Assembly: GCA_002428485.1 (NCBI GenBank)
Contig: DIWM01000044.1
Coordinates: 1-27,141, forward strand
Length of the DNA: 27,141 bases
Direction: 5' to 3'
DNA from: Deltaproteobacteria bacterium UBA6106
Lineage (GTDB): Bacteria > Desulfobacterota > Syntrophorhabdia > Syntrophorhabdales > Syntrophorhabdaceae
The notes below the pieces were generated by a model, which made no database searches, was not told the DNA's origin, and worked only from the letters and a program-made list of their open reading frames with translations. Position numbers and translations under genes: made by a program. This document shows positions 16,038-24,468 of the stretch, one piece after another. Every line of letters begins with the position of its first letter. Positions within the stretch are counted from its first letter, which is position 1.

Positions 16038-16667
16038 ATGGGGTATTTACTTATGTGCAAACTGCCTTTTGCGGATATTGGAAGCCTAGCCGAGGCTGTG
16101 ACCGCGATTATTGCTTTGCTGGCACTCATTGTTTCAACACTCACGTTAGTAATTCTATACTGTAATCTGGGACAGTTTTGGAAACAAAACAGTTTAACTC
16201 AGGCACTGAATCGACCATTATGCGGCATAAAAGATATTGTTGTAAGTGTCCATTCTGTACCCCCCACTCCCACGTATGTAATTGGCCTCGAAGCTGTCAT
16301 AGTCAATTCCGGCAACGATTTTGCCCGCGATGTAAGAATGACATACGATATATATGCGCTTGATGCTACAAAGAGCACGAGAGTCAGTTTAGCGACTAAG
16401 AAGGCCGGTCAGGACGATAGGAAATGGACAATATTACCGAGGCACGAGATAAGAACATTTTTGTTATACATTAAAAAGGAAGATTTTGATCAAGCTGTGT
16501 TGGGGTATGACAAAATCGCTTTCCTGGAAATGTCACTGGAATATAAAAATATGGACGGCAGAGTTATGAAGTATTCCTGTGTTTATTCAATATCCCGTTT
16601 GTTAACGAATCAAGACATGAAAGTGTATGAAGTGGTATTGCGCGAAAGCAAATTAGTAGAGTCGTAG
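16038..16667 (+). CDS. Hypothetical single-pass membrane protein
   Basis: A 209-residue protein with one strong hydrophobic helix at about residues 20-44 (VTAIIALLALIVSTLTLVIL). A soluble domain of about 160 residues, rich in beta-strand-like segments, follows, with no recognised motif. The gene is visibly more AT-rich than the PRTRC operon beside it, which hints at separate acquisition. The first ATG (16038) lacks a Shine-Dalgarno, and an in-frame ATG five codons later is an alternative start. Helical N-terminal anchors with such domains are common among accessory genes of islands. I cannot assign a role. Confidence 0.6.
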   Translation: MGYLLMCKLPFADIGSLAEAVTAIIALLALIVSTLTLVILYCNLGQFWKQNSLTQALNRPLCGIKDIVVSVHSVPPTPTYVIGLEAVIVNSGNDFARDVRMTYDIYALDATKSTRVSLATKKAGQDDRKWTILPRHEIRTFLLYIKKEDFDQAVLGYDKIAFLEMSLEYKNMDGRVMKYSCVYSISRLLTNQDMKVYEVVLRESKLVES

Positions 16668-16723
16668 TTTACCTGAACATGGAAGCAACAACAAAAGAAA
16701 GACCAAGGAATATCAAACCTCAT

Positions 16724-16830
16724 TCAGGGCCCCCGAAGCTCTTCCGCAGCGACCCCTGCATGCTGGATGCTATGGATCGCATTGTTATGCCCGAACTGCC
16801 GTTGCACCGCGGCCACATTCCGAATGTCTC
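16724..16830 (-). pseudogene. Decayed 3' end of a tyrosine recombinase
   Basis: Read on the minus strand this stretch encodes RNVAAVQRQFGHNNAIHSIQ, then HAGVAAEELRGP and a TGA stop. It aligns with the C-terminus of the intact integrase at 18770-19858, matching at 18 of 31 positions by eye. The catalytic Tyr position reads His (QHA instead of QYA). Only the last 35 or so codons remain. The homology begins just after the stop of the 601-residue membrane gene. The divergence shows a second, older integrase rather than a recent duplicate. A short open frame on the opposite strand (16679-16867) is a shadow of this remnant. Confidence 0.75.
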
Positions 16831-16833
16831 CAT

Positions 16834-18639
16834 CTACTGTAAGGAAAAAGTTCCGGCCACCTTTTGAAATTCTTTCTCAAATGCCCCGTATTTTTCCGGC
16901 AATGAAGTGCCACCCACCACAAAATTCTTTCCTTTATCAATAGTTATTATTTGTATATTCTGTACATATATGTTTTTTGAATTTACCACGGCAGAATACT
17001 TGGTAACAAGAAAAACAGCTTTTTTCTTAGCTAGTTTTCTAATGCCGGAATTTACAAGGACTGTATCGGGAAATTCTTTTCTCGTTGCCTCAAAAATGGC
17101 CTGTATGAAATCATTTAATTGTTTTTGGGAATAATTTTCTAGGGTTGCATTTTTGAATTCAGGCGCGAGCATTTGAACGACAACATTGATTGACTCGCCT
17201 GAATTGTTAGTTGTCGAAACTGTAAAATACTCATCAACATGACGTTCCTTTAACTGCCACCCTTTGGCAAATTGTATTCTGAATCCGTACTTTAAATTAT
17301 GGTAATCGCTGGCAAAGGGATCATAATCAACTGGCACAAGTCTCGGTGCCGCCCGTTCTGGTGCCGGTTTCTCATGGGCGGATACAGACTGTTCAGTTAA
17401 CGATCTACCCGTTGTTTTTCCTCTCTTCTCCGGTGACCAGTGCGACCAAAGTTTTAAATCTTCAACCATGTTGTTTTTAAAAAGGAGTTGCCAGTTTGGA
17501 ACCGGCAAAAACCCCGTACTAAAGACAAAATATGCTAACATTGGTATTAACAATAAATAAGTTGCAAAGAATAGTTGTTTGTTTTTTCCGTTGAATGAGG
17601 TTATGAGTGTTATCTTGCTATCCTTGGTGTTATAAAGAGTAAGAATCGCGAACAAAGTTAAGGCAGACCATTGAATGAAAAGAGTGAGAACATCTATTTC
17701 CCGGTAACCCCTAAGAGTGAAAAGAAATGCATATCCTCGAGCCCGAACTACCCCATCAAGTTTTGTTATCCAAGGCGGAAAAATTGCCATTAACGCGGCA
17801 ATTCCGATTCCTATTGATATTATTAGTTTATGGCATTGTACATTATTTGACTTAACCCTAGTTAAATAGGTCCGCCGCATAAACCAACCAAACGCGACGA
17901 TACAACACGGTATTATTACCCAGACCAAGCCAACCTTTAATAGAAAATGCCTTCTTTTATCAGCCGAATATTTTTCCACAACCGACCAGTATTCAGCGCA
18001 TGCAGCAAGCATCTCCTTATCGCTGAATCCGCTATAGAATTCAAGGAAATGGCCATTTGGCATCTCCACCGAGGTTTTTTCAGCCTGGCTAATTTTATCG
18101 AACGCATCCTGCATAATCATATTGATAGATTGTGGCGAAAGGTCTCGGTAAAATTGCGCTCTATGTGATATAGTTTCAGGCTTAGGAATCATTATGAAAA
18201 TGTATAGCCCAAGTAATAAAAGATAAAAGATTAACAAAGCAATCCAGACTTTGTGCCTGCCGGTAAATGTCAAAGACCCTGATTTGTTTAGAGAAAGACC
18301 CTGAATATTTAGACGGGTATTTTGATTTTGTGACGCATCCTGAGCATCGTCTTCTGCGTCTGAATGTCCTACATACTTTCTTCCCGTAATCATTGATATT
18401 CCTAATAACATCCCGGCTATAATGAATAAAGCACAGCCGATTGTTCCAATTGTCTGTATGATTTGTCCAGCTTTTGCAGCCAAGAACAACAGCGTTATAA
18501 AAAGAGCCGGAAGCGTGTATTGATAATAAAGGTTAATCTTGATCCCATAGTTTCTTAAGGCCCTTTGCACAGTATACATTGCCAATAAAATAAAACAAAA
18601 CGTAGCACTAGCAGTACCCAATGCGGCCGCAAAAGTCAT
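16834..18639 (-). CDS. Polytopic membrane protein with PsbP/DcrB-like C-terminal domain
   Basis: A 601-residue protein with about eight predicted membrane helices (near 7-26, 41-57, 66-85, 130-151, 234-253, 270-288, 315-336 and 355-376). A Pro/Glu-rich linker follows, then a soluble domain from about 448 to 601. That domain begins LKYGFRIQFAKGWQLKERH and ends in a strand-loop pattern typical of the PsbP/DcrB/Mog1-like fold found in bacterial accessory proteins. No enzymatic motif is visible. The gene is AT-rich compared with its neighbours. The ATG follows AGGAG at eight bases. It sits between the integrase remnant and the intact integrase on the same strand, so it may be cargo brought in by an integration event. 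Function is unknown. Confidence 0.75.
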   Translation of the reverse strand: MTFAAALGTASATFCFILLAMYTVQRALRNYGIKINLYYQYTLPALFITLLFLAAKAGQIIQTIGTIGCALFIIAGMLLGISMITGRKYVGHSDAEDDAQDASQNQNTRLNIQGLSLNKSGSLTFTGRHKVWIALLIFYLLLLGLYIFIMIPKPETISHRAQFYRDLSPQSINMIMQDAFDKISQAEKTSVEMPNGHFLEFYSGFSDKEMLAACAEYWSVVEKYSADKRRHFLLKVGLVWVIIPCCIVAFGWFMRRTYLTRVKSNNVQCHKLIISIGIGIAALMAIFPPWITKLDGVVRARGYAFLFTLRGYREIDVLTLFIQWSALTLFAILTLYNTKDSKITLITSFNGKNKQLFFATYLLLIPMLAYFVFSTGFLPVPNWQLLFKNNMVEDLKLWSHWSPEKRGKTTGRSLTEQSVSAHEKPAPERAAPRLVPVDYDPFASDYHNLKYGFRIQFAKGWQLKERHVDEYFTVSTTNNSGESINVVVQMLAPEFKNATLENYSQKQLNDFIQAIFEATRKEFPDTVLVNSGIRKLAKKKAVFLVTKYSAVVNSKNIYVQNIQIITIDKGKNFVVGGTSLPEKYGAFEKEFQKVAGTFSLQ

Positions 18640-18769
18640 ATAATTCTCCTGATTCTCGTATGGAAGCTATCTCATATTCCACAATTGTTAAGCTGGTGTC
18701 AATATCGTTCTGGGGATATTAAGTTAAAATTAGGACATAAGGAACGGTATCTAATAGGATCAGGCAATT

Positions 18770-19858
18770 TTACCTGTCGTTCAAGGCATCCTGCAACTCG
18801 TCCGACGTCACCCGAGCATACTGCATGCTATAGGTTGCGTTTTTATGCCCAAGCTGCCGCTGCACGGCTGCCACGTTACCGAACTTTTTCATTATATGTA
18901 CGCCCATAGCATGCCTGGCGCTGTGTGGTGATTTGCCTTCGACCCGGGCGGCCTCGCATATCTCGTCCCATATCTGATTAATTGCCCGTGGCGTCAGCCT
19001 TCCACTGCTGTTGGCATTCGTCATTGCGGCAAGGAACAGGGCAGGGGATTTCCATTTTGCATCATCTACAGGACGCTCATTCTCTATATACGCCTTGATC
19101 GCTTCCATTCCCTCGCGGCTGATCTCATATGTATGGCGTGCCCCGCCTTTCTCCTGGACGGTTATCTTACCCCGTTTCATATCGATATCGGCACGATCGA
19201 TCATCGTCACCGCTTTACGTCGCATCCCCGTTTCGATGAGGGTGTAGACGATCGCCCGATTCCGCCAGGCGCGATAGCCTTTCCGGCAGGGCCTCCCGCC
19301 AGTCTGTCCGGATTTCGCATAACGCCGCCGCGACTTGCTCCTTCCGCCTGTCTGCAGGAGGTAGTCGGCTGCGTCGAGGATCCTTCGCCGCTCTGACGGT
19401 TCGATTGCCCGTTCTATCTCCAGGGAGTTTGTGACAGAGATCGTTTTGATCTTTACCATGGGATTGCCGAGAGGGAAGGGGGCCAACGTTTGCACCCATT
19501 TCGCGAAAGGCTTTAAGTGAGCAATCACCCTGTTCACGGTTCGGTCGTTCCATCTGCGCGAACCATTCTCCTTTCGCTTCCCGGTCATGAAATCCCTGAA
19601 CGCCGCAGACAACCTTGGCGTCCACCGGGACCGCAGATCGCTCTTTTCGACTTGCTCCATGAAGGAGATGAAAAGCCCCAGATCCCTTGCCTGGACTTTT
19701 TGCGAACTCTCCGCTGTTGTCACGGCATGTTGGAAGTACCAAGCCACCCAGTCACGAAGTCCGTCGGGAGCACCTCCGGACATCGCGAGAGCAGCAACAT
19801 TTCTCGTCAAATTATTTCGTGTAGCGTTCTGGTCAACTTTCACGGGCAGATCGGCCAC
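18770..19858 (-). CDS. Tyrosine recombinase / phage-type integrase
   Basis: A 362-residue tyrosine recombinase. The N-terminal half (about 30-125) is the SAM-like core-binding domain. The catalytic half carries the complete set: Arg213 in ETGMRRKA, Lys237 in VQEKGGARH, His312 and Arg315 in SPHSARHAMG, His338 in RQLGHKN and the nucleophile Tyr347 in SMQYARV. Enzymes of this type insert and excise mobile elements or resolve dimers. The start is a GTG seven bases after GGAGG. A basic insert (RSKSRRRYAKSGQTGGR) lies between the first conserved block and the Arg box. No tRNA target gene or matching attachment repeat could be found nearby. It reads away from the 20085 gene. Confidence 0.92.
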   Translation of the reverse strand: MADLPVKVDQNATRNNLTRNVAALAMSGGAPDGLRDWVAWYFQHAVTTAESSQKVQARDLGLFISFMEQVEKSDLRSRWTPRLSAAFRDFMTGKRKENGSRRWNDRTVNRVIAHLKPFAKWVQTLAPFPLGNPMVKIKTISVTNSLEIERAIEPSERRRILDAADYLLQTGGRSKSRRRYAKSGQTGGRPCRKGYRAWRNRAIVYTLIETGMRRKAVTMIDRADIDMKRGKITVQEKGGARHTYEISREGMEAIKAYIENERPVDDAKWKSPALFLAAMTNANSSGRLTPRAINQIWDEICEAARVEGKSPHSARHAMGVHIMKKFGNVAAVQRQLGHKNATYSMQYARVTSDELQDALNDR

Positions 19859-20084
19859 TGCAAATCCTCCTATCGTGTGATATCGCTACAGGAAAGATAC
19901 CTTTTGTGAAGCAATTATTCAAATAAAATAATAACTGCTATTGAATGTTATATTTTACTGCGATATTGTTAATCAATAAGACGAGACTCTGGATCAAGAG
20001 CTTTACAGTTATGATCGGGACCGCCGGTCAAATGTGCCGGTGTCAGAGGAGTGGTTATAATCTTGCCGCAAAAGAGAGGCCCCA

Positions 20085-21200
20085 ATGAATATTTCTAGAA
20101 TTCTTTTCAAGAGCTTGATTACATCAATACTTGTTGGCGCAATCGTCTTTGGCATAGCCTGCTCAGGCTACGCTTTCGGTGTCAGACCCACGGGCACAAA
20201 GAGCGGCGACGTCCAGCTTGACATCCCATTTCTCCTTAAAGGTTGGTATCCGAGCGCAAGCAGGATAACCATGACCCTGTTTACAACGCCCGCCCATGAA
20301 AGAGTTACCAACATCATCTACGGATGCGACGATGAAAATACCGATTGCAGAAATTGCGATGGTAAGTACGCTCCGATGCCCGTCATCTTTGGAAATCAGT
20401 GGAATGATAACCCAGGTTTCGAACTGGCATCGACCAATACGGCTTTTTGCAAGAAATATATAGGCAAGACAATCAGGGCCCCCTACCATACTGGCTGCTG
20501 GTACATCTTGTTCAGGGACGGTGAGAAACGAGCCGCCAAGGGGGAGTACTTTGATGCCAAGTCGGGTAATGTCCTTTTATACCGTGTTCATTTCGGGGAT
20601 ATGCAATTCCTTCATTCGATGGGATCACGTGACGGGGAACCCGCCTCAGTAACCAAAGCCAATATTATAATGTGGGCCGAGTTTACCTATAAGCTCGCCA
20701 CGGAACAAATGCCCAGGGATGTAATCCCGGAACAGTCCGATATAAGAGGGCTGAAGGAAATCTTTGCCGGCCAGGGTAGAACGGCCCAACAGATATTCCT
20801 GCGTAATGACGGAACTTATCACCGAGATTTCCCTAATGTCGCTTTCGGTTCGCTTCTACATATGATCCAAGATAGTTTCACTTTGTCACATACGGAAAGG
20901 GGTGAGCCGAGCGGAGGAAAATGCCCTGGAACGGATCGTTATAGCCCGGGAAAGATACGCACTTTTCATTCCTATGCGCATCAGGACAAAGACAAACACA
21001 AAGAAGCTGATTTGCAGCACGCAGTAGATATAAATGTGACGAGTGTGCCGCCAACTGCTGTAGACGTTGGGCGCGCGCTCAGGACTTATGTCGATAGCCG
21101 GGCTCCATGGGAGAATGTAAAACAATATCTTGACTGTGTGTTTGATCTCGAAGATCCTACTGCCGGAGCAGGCCCGGGAAAAGACTTCCAGCCCGATTAG
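20085..21200 (+). CDS. Exported phospholipase C / S1-P1-like zinc enzyme homologue
   Basis: A 371-residue protein with an N-terminal signal peptide: MNISRILFKSLIT, a hydrophobic core, and a likely cut after SGYA near residue 30. The C-terminal half has the His/Asp pattern of the zinc-dependent phospholipase C fold: VHFGDMQFLHSMGS near 170, AFGSLLHMIQDSFTLSHTER near 255 and HSYAHQDKDKH near 295. Several Cys pairs (CDDENTDCRNC) suggest disulfides outside the cytoplasm. It may act on phospholipids or other phosphodiesters in the periplasm or outside the cell; the substrate is unknown. The ATG follows a GAGAGG Shine-Dalgarno. A palindrome plus T run (AGGACCGGTCCT at 21243) downstream may be a weak terminator. 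Confidence 0.72.
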   Translation: MNISRILFKSLITSILVGAIVFGIACSGYAFGVRPTGTKSGDVQLDIPFLLKGWYPSASRITMTLFTTPAHERVTNIIYGCDDENTDCRNCDGKYAPMPVIFGNQWNDNPGFELASTNTAFCKKYIGKTIRAPYHTGCWYILFRDGEKRAAKGEYFDAKSGNVLLYRVHFGDMQFLHSMGSRDGEPASVTKANIIMWAEFTYKLATEQMPRDVIPEQSDIRGLKEIFAGQGRTAQQIFLRNDGTYHRDFPNVAFGSLLHMIQDSFTLSHTERGEPSGGKCPGTDRYSPGKIRTFHSYAHQDKDKHKEADLQHAVDINVTSVPPTAVDVGRALRTYVDSRAPWENVKQYLDCVFDLEDPTAGAGPGKDFQPD

Positions 21201-21434
21201 ATTGAATATCGAAGAAAACCTGCTGGAAATACCTTCCCCATCAGGACCGGTCCTTTTTCTGCCCCTGTCGCTGCGCGAGCGGCTCCCCAGAACCATCTGG
21301 CCACATCCTCGCACCAGGCTGGCGATGTCTTCTTCACTGGCCGATCGGTTAACCCACAAGAATGAAAGGAAACCTCTAGAATGAATTTCTGATGAACGAT
21401 AGTTTTAAAATACTGAAGGCAACCTCGTCACACA

Positions 21435-22649
21435 TCAGGAAATGAGCATGCCTATCGGGATCGCCCAGAGTCTTTTTCCGATGTTTATCGGAACCGAACC
21501 GTTATAGGCGAGTATCCCGGCGACGCACTGTGGCGTGGCGGTCATAAAGGCCTTTAATCCGGAGAGATCTCGGCCTTCCCATCGCGTTGACCCCTTTATC
21601 TCCACGGCGACGCATTTCTTCCCTGAACCAATAACAAAGTCCACCTCATGGCGGCCCTGGATATTCCAGAAAAAGAGGTTGGCTTTAGGCCACGTGGACT
21701 GCAAGATACCTGTAAGATTCTGTGCAACGTAGGTTTCCAGCAGGGCGCCATACAACGGGTCTTTGTCCAGATCATCGACGTCGGCGAGAAAGGAAGCCAA
21801 ACCCGAATCGGACATATACGCTTTGGGGGACTTGACCAGGCGGCTTGCCCGGTTTTCCAGAAAGGGTACCAGTCGATAAAAAATGCAGGAAACCTCCATT
21901 AACGATAAGTAGTTCGAAACGGCCGCGGATCGCATTCTGGCATCCCGTCCTAGTTCACTTATGCTGAGTATTTTACCAGTCCTCAAGGAGAGCAGACGCA
22001 AAAGTCCCCGGAATGGAATGATGTCGCCGATCCTGCCCAGGTCCCGAATGTCGCGTTCCAGGTATGTTTGTTCATAACCGCGGAACCAGAGATCACTATC
22101 CTTGACGAGCCCGAGGCGGACGGGCGGAATACCTCCCTTTCTAATCTCGTCAGTCCTGACAGGCGGCATCTTCCGTTCTTCGGTTATAGAGAGTGTCTCA
22201 AAAAAGGTCTTTATGAAAGGAGGCTCTGCGATCTTTCTTGTATATTCCCTCCTTGTAAAGGGGTGCATGTTGAAATATGCGGCGCGGCCGGCGAGGCTCT
22301 CGGAGATTCCTTTCATAAGGAGAAAATTGGCAGAACCGGAAAGTATGAACCTCCCCGGCGTGCGCTTGCGGTCAACGGAGCTTTTAATCGCAATGAAAAG
22401 CTCCGGGCAGCGCTGTGCCTCATCGATAATCGTATGCTCTCCCGAAGCTACAAACGCATCAGGATTCTCCTTGCAGGCAGCGAGCTGGTTAAAATCATCG
22501 AGCGTAATGTAGTTCCAAGACCGGAGCTCTTCCTGAGATTGCAGAAAAGTACTCTTGCCTGTCTGTCGCATTCCCGTGAGGACTACCACAGGCATATCGG
22601 CGGCTGCGGTAACGATCAGGTTGCCTATTTCTCTCTCAATATATGTCAT
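21435..22649 (-). CDS. AAA-family ATPase with DUF4143 domain
   Basis: A 404-residue ATPase of the AAA_14/DUF4143 family. Walker A is GMRQTGKST (residues 26-34), Walker B ends in TIIDEAQR (about 76) and sensor-like SGSANFLLMK follows. The C-terminal DUF4143 region contains YMSDSGLASFLADVDD and the nuclease-like HEVDFVIGSGKKCVAVEIKG (Asp...Glu-x-Lys). These stand-alone ATPases are widespread; their function is unsettled. I start at the ATG at 22649, where homologues begin, not at upstream in-frame codons, because a consensus promoter ends only a few bases before it and leaves a very short leader. Confidence 0.87.
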   Translation of the reverse strand: MTYIEREIGNLIVTAAADMPVVVLTGMRQTGKSTFLQSQEELRSWNYITLDDFNQLAACKENPDAFVASGEHTIIDEAQRCPELFIAIKSSVDRKRTPGRFILSGSANFLLMKGISESLAGRAAYFNMHPFTRREYTRKIAEPPFIKTFFETLSITEERKMPPVRTDEIRKGGIPPVRLGLVKDSDLWFRGYEQTYLERDIRDLGRIGDIIPFRGLLRLLSLRTGKILSISELGRDARMRSAAVSNYLSLMEVSCIFYRLVPFLENRASRLVKSPKAYMSDSGLASFLADVDDLDKDPLYGALLETYVAQNLTGILQSTWPKANLFFWNIQGRHEVDFVIGSGKKCVAVEIKGSTRWEGRDLSGLKAFMTATPQCVAGILAYNGSVPINIGKRLWAIPIGMLIS

Positions 22650-22659
22650 AATTGAATAC

Positions 22660-22691
22660 ATCATACTGTCATTTAGACATGTTGTCAACAT
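22660..22691 (-). promoter_or_regulatory. Promoter and palindrome of the AAA ATPase gene
   Basis: On the minus strand TTGACA (22683-22688) and TATGAT (22660-22665) are exactly 17 bases apart. A palindrome, ATGTTG-t-CAACAT (22679-22691), overlaps the -35. The predicted transcription start is about 22653, only a few bases before the ATG at 22649, so the mRNA would be nearly leaderless. Confidence 0.6.
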
Positions 22692-22810
22692 ACATAATGA
22701 CAGCTCATCCAGTCCGTCTGCAACTTTGCCCAGTCCACAGCACCTTGGAATTGTGGTCGTATTTTCAATGTTGTTGCGGGTTGCGCAGCGAATCTGATGT
22801 ATATGATGGC

Positions 22811-22840
22811 AAAAAAGGCGAGCCCCGAAAGGGCCCGCCT
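22811..22840 (-). terminator. Rho-independent terminator of the HU gene
   Basis: On the minus strand AGGCGGGCCC-tttc-GGGGCTCGCC forms a GC-rich hairpin with one mismatch, followed by six T. It begins about ten bases after the HU stop codon. Confidence 0.85.
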
Positions 22841-22850
22841 CTCTAATTCA

Positions 22851-23207
22851 TTATTTCTTCTTGGCTTTTACAGCTTTCTTCGCTGGTTTCGCCTTGGCCG
22901 CTACTGCCTTCTTAGCCGGTTTTGCGACCGCCTTGCCATTGACTATCGCTTTCAACGTTGCCCCCGCAGAAAACTTGGGGGCCTTCTTTGCCGCTATCTT
23001 TATCTCCTTCCCCGTCCGGGGGTTTCTGCCCTTTCTGGCTTTTCTCGCGCTGACGGAGAATGTCCCGAACCCGATAAGGGTTACTTTCTCCCCCTTTTTC
23101 ATGGCCTGGGCGATGGATCCTGTGACGACATTAAACGCCTTCGTCGCCGCGGCTTTGGAGACCTTAATTTCGTCTGCTATCTTTGCAATGATTTCTGCCT
23201 TGGTCAT
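22851..23207 (-). CDS. hup: HU-family DNA-binding protein with Lys/Ala-rich tail
   Basis: A 118-residue HU protein. Residues 1-90 are canonical: MTKAEIIAKIADE, then KVTLIGFGTFSVSARKARKG and RNPRTGKEIKI, the DNA-embracing arm. After KAIVNGK, where ordinary HU proteins stop, about 27 residues of Lys-Ala-Pro repeats follow (KKAVAAKAKPAKKAVKAKKK), like a eukaryotic H1 tail. Such tails occur in some bacterial HU and HupB proteins and add non-specific DNA binding. It would compact element or chromosomal DNA. A strong AAGGAGG lies nine bases before the ATG and a good terminator follows. In a mobile context it could support replication or integration, but a housekeeping HU cannot be excluded. Confidence 0.95.
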   Translation of the reverse strand: MTKAEIIAKIADEIKVSKAAATKAFNVVTGSIAQAMKKGEKVTLIGFGTFSVSARKARKGRNPRTGKEIKIAAKKAPKFSAGATLKAIVNGKAVAKPAKKAVAAKAKPAKKAVKAKKK

Positions 23208-23405
23208 TCTGTGCTTCCTCCTTGATCATATATGGATATATCTATGATTATCAGGCAAGCCTGAGCCTGGCGTGTGAAACCATGCAAAATATAGCGTTTG
23301 ACGAATTATCGCCGGGATGTCTCGCTAAATCAAGTACATTCTGTATTTTGATGTAAGAGAGATGTTTTGACTGGCGGGAACGATCGGCTGTCGATATTGG
23401 ATGAA

Positions 23406-23822
23406 TTATTGCTTGCCCGGGGTCTTTTGCTGGTGTGCTGCAACTTTCATCACGTTTTTGTATACCTTGTTTGCGTAGGTGGCTCCGCGGTTCCTGTTCG
23501 TGGAATTGTAGCAGCCGACCGCGTCCCAGGTGTATCCGTGTTTCGAGATGCACTGGCTCAATATCCATGCCCCGACTCTTACGTTATAGCAGGGGTCGTC
23601 GAGGCGCATCCATCTTTCATGCCCGAGCTTTGAATACCACCAGGAGTTGATCTGCATAAGCCCGTAGTCAAAGGAGCCGTTCTGGTTTCGGTTGATCGCG
23701 GCGGGGTTAAGGTTGCTCTCGCTCTTGGCTATGGCCCAGAGGAGCTGGGGGGATATGTTGTACTCTTTGCCGGCCTCAGTAAAACAGAATGCGGCCGCGC
23801 CCTGAACAGACAGAATGATCAT
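23406..23822 (-). CDS. Lytic transglycosylase / lysozyme-like protein
   Basis: A 138-residue SLT-domain protein. The catalytic Glu is in AIAKSESNLNP (E35), with the conserved FDYGLMQINSWW and later VGAWILSQC and AVGCYNS. Such small enzymes (VirB1/IagB type) open peptidoglycan for conjugation or secretion machines, fitting a neighbour like TraT. The start is uncertain. The ATG used gives an N-terminus of only IILSVQGAAAF, a signal-peptide core without its positive charges. Reading 11 codons further up gives IKTIKLTLCALM, a perfect signal start, but it begins with ATC at 23855, six bases after AAGGGGG. An ATG there (23858-23860) is out of frame. A rare start codon or a small indel is likely. 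Confidence 0.82.
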   Translation of the reverse strand: MIILSVQGAAAFCFTEAGKEYNISPQLLWAIAKSESNLNPAAINRNQNGSFDYGLMQINSWWYSKLGHERWMRLDDPCYNVRVGAWILSQCISKHGYTWDAVGCYNSTNRNRGATYANKVYKNVMKVAAHQQKTPGKQ

Positions 23823-23874
23823 CAGGGCGCATAGGGTCAGTTTGATGGTTTTGATATCATCCCCCTTATATGAA

Positions 23875-24378
23875 TCAAAGGAACACGGCGGTCAAAAAGA
23901 AGGCCCCGGCAATGAGGATGGAAAGCACATACTCCTTCATTGATCCCACATAAAAGAACCGCGTCCCCATCCGCTTGCGAGGGTTCATGGCGGGCACATA
24001 TCCGCAGAGAGAATCTTCGGCGATGTGACATATGCACCCGGTGGCGAACCAACCGACAAGAGGAAGGGCGACCGTCAGGTTCCCCTTCATGAGGGAACCA
24101 ATGATATCCCTCTCTGCCATGCCCCGAGATGAACCTGCGAGAATAGAGGCGCACAGGTCGATAACCGCCATGACGGCATAGGGGACGAACCAGTGCGACA
24201 GCCTGCGGTGGATCCTTCTCCATGTCTTCATCTTTTCGGCGTCCTCAGACGGCGGTCTTCCTTCGACCATGTCCGGGAACAGTCCACCCAGGGCACCCGC
24301 CACGGTGCAGGCTATGTCGCCTCCGGTGAAACCGAACATAAGGGAGCCGGTCACAATCTCATGGTTTATCCATTTCAT
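23875..24378 (-). CDS. YdjM-like membrane-bound metal-dependent hydrolase
   Basis: A 167-residue polytopic protein of the YdjM/DUF457 family (inner-membrane proteins predicted to bind metal). The start MKWINHEIVTG carries the first conserved His. GALGGLFPDMVEG adds the Asp, and TWRRIHRRLSHW is the family hallmark. About four membrane helices follow, the last at 145-165. No substrate is known. In E. coli ydjM is LexA-controlled; no LexA box was recognised here. The chosen ATG (24378) lacks a Shine-Dalgarno. Longer starts (24399, 24462) would add a Cys-rich hydrophobic piece and would run through a palindrome. The gene is divergent from traT. Confidence 0.8.
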   Translation of the reverse strand: MKWINHEIVTGSLMFGFTGGDIACTVAGALGGLFPDMVEGRPPSEDAEKMKTWRRIHRRLSHWFVPYAVMAVIDLCASILAGSSRGMAERDIIGSLMKGNLTVALPLVGWFATGCICHIAEDSLCGYVPAMNPRKRMGTRFFYVGSMKEYVLSILIAGAFFLTAVFL

Positions 24379-24387
24379 GCAACAACA

Positions 24388-24410
24388 TATTACTTGCATG
24401 GAAAGTAATA
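24388..24410. promoter_or_regulatory. Palindrome between the YdjM-like gene and traT
   Basis: A perfect 8-bp inverted repeat, TATTACTT-gcatgga-AAGTAATA, sits between the two divergent genes, ten bases before the chosen YdjM start and about 60 before traT. It has the size of a dimeric repressor site and could control both directions. Confidence 0.45.
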
Positions 24411-24468
24411 TTTCCATGGCACAGACCTCATTAAAAACAAAGGCAAGGATAAGGAGGAACATACCACC

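Noticed and set aside
16679..16867. 62-codon open frame on the plus strand
   Set aside because: It is antisense to a clear integrase remnant on the minus strand, which explains the open reading.
21130..21384. 84-codon open frame after the phospholipase C-like gene
   Set aside because: It overlaps the real gene's end in another frame and has no Shine-Dalgarno or family match; the remaining 234-base gap shows only a weak terminator-like palindrome.
22861..23247. 128-codon frame opposite the HU gene
   Set aside because: It is a mirror of the Lys/Ala-rich HU coding strand, giving an artificial Phe/Ala-rich translation.
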